Source of the DNA: Candidatus Solincola jinzensis
GTDB taxonomy: Bacteria; Actinomycetota; Geothermincolia; Geothermincolales; RBG-13-55-18
Reading direction: 5' to 3'
DNA: 7,096 bases
Assembly: GCA_015711875.1 (NCBI GenBank)
Contig: MU158532.1
Location: forward strand, 1 to 7,096
Below the pieces are notes generated by a model. It saw only the letters and a list, made by a program, of their open reading frames with translations, was not told the origin of the DNA and did no database searches. Below are positions 1-5,250 of the stretch, in pieces (position 1 is the stretch's first letter; every line of letters starts with the position of its first letter). The position numbers and the translations under genes are program-made.

Positions 1-17
1 ATCTCAAGGGTAAGCCT

Positions 18-548
18 TCAAAGCTTGATATCGATATCCCCGCTGACCTTCCCGATGGTGATCTTCACCGCGCCCTCCGCCTGCTCGACTATGACCGCCG
101 TCAGCTTGCCCTGGGCGTCCTGGAAGATCCACGTGGTCTCCGCGCTCTCCTTTGAAACCGGGTCCCCCAACTTCCCCTTATACCAATCCACCACTTTGTT
201 TATCTTGTCCTTGGTGGTGAACTCCGCTCCCGTTACCTCGAACTCCTTTTCCCCCGAGGTGGTCTTTCCGCTCACCCCACTCCCGGGCACGTACTGGGCC
301 TTGGGGTAGATGGGCGCTCCCAGGGATTCCTCGCTGGGCACCTCCTCCTGCACCTCGATGGTGGACTGCCCTTCCTCCCCCTCCAGGGTGATCTTTCCAC
401 CGCCCTCCTCATCCCCCTGTTCGATACTTATCCTGCGCTCGCCCTCCGGAGTGCTCTCCTGCCCTTTACCGCCCCCGCCGCACCCAGCGGCCAAGAGGGC
501 CGCGCATGACAGCGCCGCCAGGATAGCCGGGATCGCCTTCCTGTCCAT
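18..548 (-). CDS. Small secreted lipoprotein, family not recognised
   Basis: This encodes 176 residues. A short positive N-terminus (MDRK) and a hydrophobic stretch to about residue 22 lead into a lipobox-like LAAGC, with Cys23 as the predicted lipidated residue, so the product should be anchored on the outer face of the cytoplasmic membrane. A glycine run follows the cysteine, then a low-complexity acidic linker (about residues 30-75, rich in Glu and Gly). A folded C-terminal part contains a GAPIYPKAQYV motif, a helix-like FTTKDKINKVVDWYKGKLG segment and short beta-like stretches ending in DIDIKL. The proline/tyrosine motif followed by a WYKGKL helix resembles uncharacterised extracytoplasmic lipoprotein domains, but I cannot name a family or function. 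The reading frame stays open upstream to 845; I chose the ATG at 548 because it starts the signal peptide and has GAGGAG 5 bases upstream. The gene is divergent from the kinase at 811. Confidence 0.77.
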   Translation of the reverse strand: MDRKAIPAILAALSCAALLAAGCGGGGKGQESTPEGERRISIEQGDEEGGGKITLEGEEGQSTIEVQEEVPSEESLGAPIYPKAQYVPGSGVSGKTTSGEKEFEVTGAEFTTKDKINKVVDWYKGKLGDPVSKESAETTWIFQDAQGKLTAVIVEQAEGAVKITIGKVSGDIDIKL

Positions 549-550
549 AT

Positions 551-559
551 CCTCTCCTC
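551..559 (-). promoter_or_regulatory. Ribosome binding site of the lipoprotein gene
   Basis: On the minus strand GAGGAGAGGAT directly precedes the ATG at 548. GAGGAG sits 5 bases from the start codon. This site, together with the signal peptide, decides the start over the longer open frame that continues upstream. Confidence 0.6.
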
Positions 560-567
560 GCGTCCAG

Positions 568-585
568 CCCGGGTAAATACCGGGG
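568..585. promoter_or_regulatory. Imperfect palindrome in the lipoprotein gene leader
   Basis: An 18-base inverted repeat has arms CCC-x-GGTA and TACC-x-GGG around a central AA, with one mismatched pair (571 and 582). It lies 19 to 37 bases upstream of the lipoprotein start, between the possible -10 element at 610-615 and the ribosome binding site. It could be an operator or a weak leader hairpin. With only seven pairs it could also be chance in GC-rich DNA. Confidence 0.25.
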
Positions 586-609
586 CACCATCCATATCCG
601 TTATGAGGA

Positions 610-615
610 AGTATA
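610..615 (-). promoter_or_regulatory. Possible -10 element for the lipoprotein gene
   Basis: The minus strand reads TATACT here, five of six matches to TATAAT, about 60 bases upstream of the lipoprotein start. No good -35 hexamer lies at 16-18 bases spacing (the best is TGGGCC, three matches), so this rests on the -10 alone. Confidence 0.22.
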
Positions 616-669
616 AACCATGCCGGTTCCCAGGCCCACCGGCGCCCCTCGCGACCGCCAACCCCCATA

Positions 670-693
670 AAGGCTTTTTTGGAAAAACGCCTT
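670..693. other. AT-cored inverted repeat between the divergent genes
   Basis: AAGGC followed by a T run pairs with an A run, a bulged C and then GCCTT, giving about 10 base pairs with a three-base loop. It stands out because the surrounding DNA is GC-rich. No run of T follows it in either direction, so it does not look like a normal intrinsic terminator. It overlaps the candidate -35 of the kinase promoter and may be a regulator binding site. Confidence 0.3.
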
Positions 694-707
694 AATGGAA
701 ATAATAT
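679..707 (+). promoter_or_regulatory. Candidate promoter of the first histidine kinase gene
   Basis: TTGGAA at 679-684 and TAATAT at 702-707 are separated by 17 bases; each has four of six matches to the sigma-70-type consensus. TATATT at 705-710 is a closer -10 match but would need a 20-base spacer. This is the most AT-rich stretch in the neighbourhood. Transcription would start near 714 and give a leader of roughly 95 bases before the ATG at 811. Confidence 0.3.
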
Positions 708-798
708 ATTCAGTTGCGGAAGGGAAGAAACGATAATGGTGATAGCTTCCGCCTTTCCGGGTGCCGGCGTTTCCGGCAAGCGCGCGCTGGTGGGGAAA

Positions 799-805
799 AG
801 GAAGG
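799..805 (+). promoter_or_regulatory. Ribosome binding site that sets the kinase start at 811
   Basis: AGGAAGG lies 5 bases before the ATG at 811. The frame is open upstream, with an ATG at 736 and a TTG at 679. The residues before 811 do not look like a membrane protein N-terminus, and similarity to the second kinase begins only at residue 3 after this start (KF in both), which supports 811. Confidence 0.6.
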
Positions 806-810
806 TCTTC

Positions 811-2958
811 ATGGTCAAGTTCGTCGTCACCGTTTTCGAGGCCATGATGATACTCGCCCTGGCCTGGATAGTGCTCAGATCCCACCGAGAGCGTTTCCTT
901 AACCGCTCCTTCGCCGCTTTTCTCCTCTTCCTCTCCCTGTGGGTGCTCTGCGGATTTCCGCAGTTGCTGGTCAGCGATCCGAGCGATCATTACCTGACCC
1001 TGGTCTTCCGCATGGCCCATTTCGCCGCCAGCCTGGCCACCGGGACCTTCTTGCTTTTCGGGCTGGCCTTCCTGCGCGGCGACCGGCCGCATAGGGGTTG
1101 GCGCCTGTCAACCTACGCCGCCATGGCCGCCATGGCCTTCTGCAGCCTTACCGACCTGGTAATACGCAGCGCCGGACAGGACGCGGCAGGTTATCACGTG
1201 GAAAGTGGGCCGCTATATGGCCTTTTCGTCGCCTATATGGTCTTTTTCGGGTTCGGGGGCCTTTTCGCCATAGCCCTCAAGCGCTCACGCTCGAGCAGCA
1301 CCGACCGCGCGCGCGCCTCCTATATCCTTCTGGGCTTCGGACTCTTCCTCGCTCTGGCGCTGCTGCTGGTGGTGGCGCTCCCGGAGATCATGGGCAGGGA
1401 CGTCACCTCGGACTACACCTTCTTCCTGGCCGTGGTGCCTATCGCCCTCACCGCCTACGCCATACTCCGCCACCGCCTCCTGGACGTGCGCCTGGCGGTG
1501 CGCCGCAGCTTCGCATACCTTTTGACCCTGCTGCTCTTCGGCGCCCCTCTCCTGGCGCTTTACCTGGCCTTCCGTTTCTCCCTCAGCTCCTACCCCGACC
1601 TGGAGTTCGCCGCATCCGTGATCATGCTCGCCCTCGCCGTCGCCTTCTCCCCCGCCGCCCTGCGCTTCTCCAACCGCCTGGCGGCGAGGATACTTTTCTC
1701 CGGCCTTTACGACGAGGTGGATCTGCTGCACGAGGTGTCGGTGATTTTCACCTCCACCGCCAACATCAGGGACGGCCTGGTCTCGGCCACCGGGCTGGTA
1801 TGCTCCCGCCTGGGCCTGTCAAAGCTGCTGGTGGCCATCCCGGACGGAACCACCCGCGGCAAGGGGAACTGGGTCATCGGCTCCACCTTCGCGGAAGGCA
1901 AAAGCATGGGGTATCACGATATGGAGGCGGCGGACTCCGTGCTCTTCCAGCTCTGGGAGACACTGCAGCTGGAGGACGAAGGCCCCAGGGGAATGGGCGA
2001 CCCCGCCGCCGTAAGGGCGCGCATGGAGATGGGGGCGAATGGCCTCGCCGCCTGCGTTCCCGTGAAAGGCCCGACGGGAAAGCTGGCGGTCCTTCTGGTA
2101 GGGAAGAAAGTCAACCGCCTGGCGTTGGACCCCATGGACCTGGATCTCCTGGCACAGTTCGCCGAGCGCGCGGGCATCTTCATCGAGAACTACCTGCTCT
2201 CCTCCTATCTTCTCTCGCAGTTCGAGGAGCTCTCCGAGACCCGCAGGAGGCTCGAGGAGTCCGACAACTTCAAGACCGAGATCATCAACGTCACCTCCCA
2301 CGAGCTGCGCACCCCCCTCACCGTGCTCAACGGCTATACCCTCATGCTCCACGACCACTACGAGCGCTTCAGCGAGGAGGAGCGCAAGCGCTACCTCGAG
2401 TATATCGCCTCTTCCTGCCAGCGCCTCAACGACATCCTGGACCAGTTCCTCACCGTATCCTACTTCCAGCGCGGCACCGCAAGGGCGACAAGCAAGCCCA
2501 CCGATCTGGAATCCCTTTTCGAGGAGATCAAGTCGGCCTTCATGCCGGATCAGAGCAAGCGCATAGAGAGTGAGGTGCGCCCCTCTCACCTCACCGTGCT
2601 CACCGACCGCTCCTACCTTCTCCTCCTGCTCAACAACCTGGTGGAGAACGCCTTGCGCTTCAGCCCCGAGGACAAGCCGGTGCTCATGCGCGCCGAGAGG
2701 TCAGAGGGAGAAGTCCATATTTCGGTGCGCGACTATGGCCGCGGGCTGGAAAGCGGGGACGTGCAGTACATCTTCCAGCCCTTCACCCGCCTGGAGGAGA
2801 CGGATAAGCATCGCATCGGCACCGGCCTGGGCTTGTACATCGTGCGCCTGGTGTCGGACCTTTTAGGCATAAAGGTCGACGTGGAATCGCAGCCGGACAG
2901 CGGCACCACCTTCCGCCTCCGTCTGCCCCTCTCACGTCCGCAGGCGGGAGCGCGCTAA
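811..2958 (+). CDS. Membrane sensor histidine kinase (nine-TM region, GAF-like, HisKA, HATPase_c)
   Basis: This is a complete 715-residue sensor kinase expected in the cytoplasmic membrane, where it would autophosphorylate on histidine and pass the phosphate to a response regulator. About nine hydrophobic segments are visible (near residues 2-22, 34-54, 65-88, 100-119, 134-156, 170-190, 201-219, 235-256 and 266-284). The first seven, ending in AYAILRHRLLDVR, resemble the HisKA_7TM type of sensor region. A GAF-like domain spans about 303-462, followed by a short helical linker. The HisKA H box (SHELRTP) has phospho-acceptor His497. The ATPase domain has an N box with Asn613, a G1 box DYGRG at 641-645, an F box (IFQPF) and a G2 box GTGLGL at 670-675, so all catalytic motifs look intact. 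The ligand is unknown. No response regulator lies in the window, so it is an orphan here. A closely related kinase starts at 5251. Confidence 0.95.
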   Translation: MVKFVVTVFEAMMILALAWIVLRSHRERFLNRSFAAFLLFLSLWVLCGFPQLLVSDPSDHYLTLVFRMAHFAASLATGTFLLFGLAFLRGDRPHRGWRLSTYAAMAAMAFCSLTDLVIRSAGQDAAGYHVESGPLYGLFVAYMVFFGFGGLFAIALKRSRSSSTDRARASYILLGFGLFLALALLLVVALPEIMGRDVTSDYTFFLAVVPIALTAYAILRHRLLDVRLAVRRSFAYLLTLLLFGAPLLALYLAFRFSLSSYPDLEFAASVIMLALAVAFSPAALRFSNRLAARILFSGLYDEVDLLHEVSVIFTSTANIRDGLVSATGLVCSRLGLSKLLVAIPDGTTRGKGNWVIGSTFAEGKSMGYHDMEAADSVLFQLWETLQLEDEGPRGMGDPAAVRARMEMGANGLAACVPVKGPTGKLAVLLVGKKVNRLALDPMDLDLLAQFAERAGIFIENYLLSSYLLSQFEELSETRRRLEESDNFKTEIINVTSHELRTPLTVLNGYTLMLHDHYERFSEEERKRYLEYIASSCQRLNDILDQFLTVSYFQRGTARATSKPTDLESLFEEIKSAFMPDQSKRIESEVRPSHLTVLTDRSYLLLLLNNLVENALRFSPEDKPVLMRAERSEGEVHISVRDYGRGLESGDVQYIFQPFTRLEETDKHRIGTGLGLYIVRLVSDLLGIKVDVESQPDSGTTFRLRLPLSRPQAGAR

Positions 2959-3941
2959 CCGGCTATTCGCCGCGCCGGAAGCGCGGCCCGCCGTTCGGTG
3001 TCGGGCCGGCACCGGCGGCCCTGGTAGTCGTGGAGAAAGTGCTTCCTTTTCAATCCGTACCATTCCTGCAGGCTCATCTCCGCCAGGCCGGGATGGTAGC
3101 CTTTTCTCGCCAATTGGAAATAGGGCGCCGCCACCAACGCGCACCCTATGTGGCCGCTCGGCACCTCTCTCATCACCACGTCGGCGATGATCTCGCGGTA
3201 AGCGATGTCATGGTTGGCGCCGACCCGCAACACGCTTCTCAACATGTTGAGTATGATCTCCTTTCTCGCTCTTTCCCCCCCGTCGCGCAATGCGTCATCG
3301 CCGCACTTTCCCACATCCTCCATGAGCAGGCAGGCATGCCGCCCCCTTTCCTCCGGGATTCCGACGGCCACGGCGGCATAGAGGACCGCCCTGCCCTCGT
3401 AGGAACGGTATTTGCCGGCACAGGGCACGTGGCTGCCCGGCAGGAGAGGAAAATGGCGGCGTTGGCGGGTCCCGAAGAGCATGCACGAGGCGCGTCGCAG
3501 CTCCACGCCGTTGAGGATGGTTATGCCCTCGAACTCGACCCGCTCTCGCGCTCCTATCAGCGGAGGGGCCGCCACCCCGTCCCGGGCCACGTCATAACCC
3601 CATATCACGCCCCGGGGGCCGCAGAAGGAGGACACGGTGATCATGTTTATCTGGCCTATATAGGTATCCTCCACCTCTGCTTCGTCGTACGCGACGATGG
3701 CATCGAGAAGCTCGGAGCCCGTGTGCGAGAAGGTCTTCCTGGTGATGCCGATCCCCATCACCAATCCGATACAGTATCCTCCCTGTCCGGGATAACCCAC
3801 GCAGTATTCATCCTCTGCCCCCACCGCGGAAGCGAGTATCTCCTCGGGATCGAACCCCCGCTCACCGGCCGCCTCAAGCATCGGGTTCCAGCCCGCGTCC
3901 AGCGCGGGCGCGCACATCCCCAGCGTCGGCAAGGCTTCCAT
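2955..3941 (-). CDS. hdcA: Pyruvoyl-dependent histidine decarboxylase proenzyme
   Basis: The 328-residue product should convert L-histidine to histamine and CO2 in the cytoplasm. I recognise the family from comparison by memory with the Lactobacillus 30a enzyme: AYIGQINM/SSFCG in that enzyme corresponds to TYIGQINM/SSFCG here. Cleavage is expected between Ser104 and Ser105, with Ser105 becoming the pyruvoyl group and giving a beta chain of 104 residues and an alpha chain of 224. Tyr85, Asp86 and Glu89 stand at exactly the spacing of Tyr62, Asp63 and Glu66 in the reference. Glu208 in LMEDVG matches catalytic Glu197, but the residue matching Phe195 is Leu206. HIGCALVAAPY and the EW motif near 293 are also family-like. 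The N-terminal chain is about 23 residues longer than the reference, and an Arg-rich C-terminal tail of roughly 20 residues is extra. ATG at 3941 has AGAGG 6 bases upstream; a GTG at 3989 is a less likely alternative. The gene lies 75 bases downstream of the GNAT-like gene, probably in one operon. Confidence 0.92.
   Translation of the reverse strand: MEALPTLGMCAPALDAGWNPMLEAAGERGFDPEEILASAVGAEDEYCVGYPGQGGYCIGLVMGIGITRKTFSHTGSELLDAIVAYDEAEVEDTYIGQINMITVSSFCGPRGVIWGYDVARDGVAAPPLIGARERVEFEGITILNGVELRRASCMLFGTRQRRHFPLLPGSHVPCAGKYRSYEGRAVLYAAVAVGIPEERGRHACLLMEDVGKCGDDALRDGGERARKEIILNMLRSVLRVGANHDIAYREIIADVVMREVPSGHIGCALVAAPYFQLARKGYHPGLAEMSLQEWYGLKRKHFLHDYQGRRCRPDTERRAALPARRIAG
2969..3021. terminator. 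Two GC-rich hairpins at the convergent gene ends
   Basis: A perfect 7-bp stem (GCCGCGC at 2969-2975 with GCGCGGC at 2981-2987, loop of 5) and a 6-bp stem (GGGCCG at 3003-3008 with CGGCCC at 3016-3021, loop of 7) lie just past the plus-strand kinase stop and inside the last codons of the minus-strand decarboxylase gene. Neither is followed by a T tract, so they are not classic intrinsic terminators. They may slow polymerase or protect 3' ends of convergent transcripts, or simply reflect high GC content. Confidence 0.27.
3627..3632 (-). other. Ser104-Ser105 serinolysis site of the decarboxylase
   Basis: These are the two TCC codons for the adjacent serines in TVSSFCG. In the pyruvoyl histidine decarboxylase family the chain breaks between these serines and the second becomes the N-terminal pyruvoyl cofactor. 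Both serines and the following Phe-Cys-Gly are intact, so the proenzyme should be able to mature. Confidence 0.88.
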
Positions 3942-3947
3942 GTCTTT

Positions 3948-3952
3948 CCTCT
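3948..3952 (-). promoter_or_regulatory. Ribosome binding site of the histidine decarboxylase gene
   Basis: AGAGG lies 6 bases upstream of the ATG at 3941 on the minus strand, within a purine-rich stretch. It favours the ATG at 3941 over the upstream in-frame GTG at 3989. Confidence 0.55.
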
Positions 3953-4016
3953 CTTTTCCTCTATATTCCTGTATTTCCAAACGCCTCACCCGAACACCCT
4001 GAGCCGCGCGAGATTG

Positions 4017-4754
4017 TCATGCCGCCCTGCGCACCAGGCGGCTCGCGGACCTCACCAGCCTTTCCAGCGCCTGGCCATTGACGTTCTGCGCTATTTTCAG
4101 CAGCGGCCTGATATCAGGGTTGTAAAGGAAGGCGATGCCCTCGATCTCGGCTATCAGCTCCGAGAATCCGAGGTACAGGGAAAGGGGGGCGATCTTGGAG
4201 TTCCAGGAAGTCCACCCCACGCCCTCGGTGGCGCCGGACCACACCGCCATCTCCAGGGCAGGACGTACCAGAAACTGGATGGGGGACATGCCGCCCCGGA
4301 ACTCGCGAAGGATAGCCACCTCGTCCAGGAAGAAGACCGTGCTTCCCGAGACGCGGCTGCGTAACCTGTCGTCCAGCAATCCCCTCACGCCTCTCGTCCG
4401 GAAGCCGTGGGCTTCCAGGGTGCGGTCGGCGGCCTCGCCCACCGGCACCACCGCCCCCCAGGCAAAACCTCCGACCGGGAAACGCTCGTCGCCTTCCATG
4501 AGCGTGAGGCAGGACGGGGATTTCAGCTCACGCCGCATCTTCTCCATCACCTCCCCTATCTCCCATGACTCGTTCCACGGAGGCTCGGAAAAGACGCGTA
4601 CATAGGCCGCAGCCGCGTCGCGGAGCGCCTTCATCGGCACCTCCCTGGCGCTTCCATAGGAACGGAAACGGTCCGGGCTTCTCACCGGTGCCTTCCCCGG
4701 CGGATGCATGCGAAAAGGTGCCGCGAGCGCCTTGAGCAAGAAGTTCGATATCAC
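4017..4754 (-). CDS. GNAT-fold protein beside histidine decarboxylase; possible maturation partner
   Basis: The product has 245 residues from the GTG at 4754. GNAT-like features are the early helix with FSEPPWNESW (residues 55-64), a central strand FFLDEVAILREFRGG (141-155), a helix rich in aliphatic residues, TSWNSK at 182-187 and LYLGF at 193-197, which is the usual lYxxlGF ending of the fold. The acetyl-CoA pyrophosphate loop, normally (Q/R)xxGx(G/A), reads RGGMSP at 153-158, with Met and Pro where the key glycines should be, so ordinary acetyltransferase activity is doubtful. It sits 75 bases upstream of the decarboxylase on the same strand and is probably co-transcribed. In the PanD/PanZ system a GNAT-fold protein promotes maturation of a pyruvoyl decarboxylase, and Streptococcus HdcA needs a helper, HdcB; a similar role here is inference. 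It could instead acetylate histamine or another small molecule. An internal ATG at 4634 with its own strong ribosome site would give 205 residues. Confidence 0.75.
   Translation of the reverse strand: MISNFLLKALAAPFRMHPPGKAPVRSPDRFRSYGSAREVPMKALRDAAAAYVRVFSEPPWNESWEIGEVMEKMRRELKSPSCLTLMEGDERFPVGGFAWGAVVPVGEAADRTLEAHGFRTRGVRGLLDDRLRSRVSGSTVFFLDEVAILREFRGGMSPIQFLVRPALEMAVWSGATEGVGWTSWNSKIAPLSLYLGFSELIAEIEGIAFLYNPDIRPLLKIAQNVNGQALERLVRSASRLVRRAA
4640..4646 (-). promoter_or_regulatory. Internal ribosome binding site, alternative start of the GNAT-like gene
   Basis: AGGGAGG lies 5 bases upstream of an in-frame ATG at 4634. The recognisable GNAT part starts soon after this ATG, so the shorter product would still contain most of the domain. 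The sequence alone does not settle which start is used. Confidence 0.4.
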
Positions 4755-4760
4755 CGCTCA

Positions 4761-4769
4761 TCCTCCTTT
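4761..4769 (-). promoter_or_regulatory. Ribosome binding site of the GNAT-like gene
   Basis: AAAGGAGGA on the minus strand is a near-perfect Shine-Dalgarno sequence, with AGGAGG ending 7 bases upstream of the GTG at 4754. An out-of-frame ATG overlaps its end and is ignored. The strength of this site is why I prefer the non-ATG start at 4754 over the ATG at 4634. Confidence 0.6.
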
Positions 4770-4828
4770 CCAGACTTCATTTTTCCTCTCCCTCGTTTCT
4801 CCCCTACTCTCTCTTTTTCCCCGCCCCC
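4761..4828 (-). other. Purine-rich leader upstream of the GNAT-decarboxylase pair
   Basis: Read on the minus strand this stretch is nearly all A and G, with short runs such as GGGGAAAAAGAGAGAG and GAGGGAGAGGAAAAA, interrupted by only a few pyrimidines. It directly precedes the GTG start and ends in the Shine-Dalgarno site. It may be an unstructured 5' leader that helps ribosome loading. I see no convincing -35/-10 pair for this operon upstream of it. Confidence 0.4.
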
Positions 4829-5250
4829 GGCCCGCAAGCCTGCAGTGTTTCCGCGTCGCCCGCAATCCCGCTGTGCCCCGTTCTTCCGGCTCGCTCTTTT
4901 AGTGATTCATGCCTCAAGCGGGAATTCCTTTTTCGTCACAGTGGGCCGTGACCCGAGGCGCAAGCGCTGACACCGCGCGGGTATGGAGGCCGGGAAGACA
5001 TCCCCGCATGCGTGGCGCGACCGCACGTTCTTCGTCTCTCAACTGTCCTGCGCGAGTCCTTCCAGGACCACCAGCCCTCAAGGCCTCTCGCAAAGGAGCT
5101 CGGCATATGGTGAACGCCGCCGCTCGCGCCGCCTTGCCGCCCCGCGTCCGCAGGGCCAAGGGCTCGCGGAATGTCGTCCCGCATGTGGTAGCCTTAGGCA
5201 TGGGAACCGGATGAAGATAAAGACATCTGGGAGAGGAGACCAAGCGGAAA

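Larger units (their letters stand above)
4755..5250. other. Intergenic region of about 500 bases without a convincing gene
   Basis: This lies between the divergent starts of the GNAT-like gene (minus) and the second kinase (plus), so promoters for both should be here, but none is clear. Open frames exist (for example 4909-5214 plus and 4914-5279 minus); their translations are Arg/Ala/Pro-rich, lack recognisable motifs and overlap each other, as expected by chance in GC-rich DNA. No tRNA, rRNA, CRISPR repeat or transposon end was seen. A 5-bp hairpin (GTCCT/AGGAC near 5064-5076) is too small to interpret. Confidence 0.5.

Noticed and set aside
679..810. N-terminal extension of the first kinase from a TTG at 679 or an ATG at 736
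   Set aside because: The extra residues are not hydrophobic and have no counterpart in the second kinase. The ATG at 811 has AGGAAGG at good spacing, and the 679 start would coincide with the candidate promoter.
549..845. N-terminal extension of the lipoprotein up to 845 on the minus strand
   Set aside because: It would bury the signal peptide and lipobox in the middle of the protein and overlap the start of the first kinase gene.
1098..2573. Plus-strand 491-residue open frame overlapping the first kinase in another frame
   Set aside because: The product is low-complexity Pro/Arg/Gly-rich, as expected from an off-frame reading of GC-rich coding DNA, and the kinase frame explains the region.
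1819..2589. Minus-strand open frame of 256 residues inside the first kinase, with a similar antisense frame at 6058-7026 inside the second
   Set aside because: The two antisense products resemble each other, but that follows from the kinases being paralogues with GC-rich third positions. They are Glu/Gly/Leu-rich, have no motifs, and the sense strand has clear conserved domains.
3030..4364. Plus-strand 444-residue open frame antisense to the decarboxylase and GNAT-like genes
   Set aside because: It crosses two well-supported minus-strand genes and their spacer, has no recognisable motif and is rich in His, Arg and Pro like a shadow frame.
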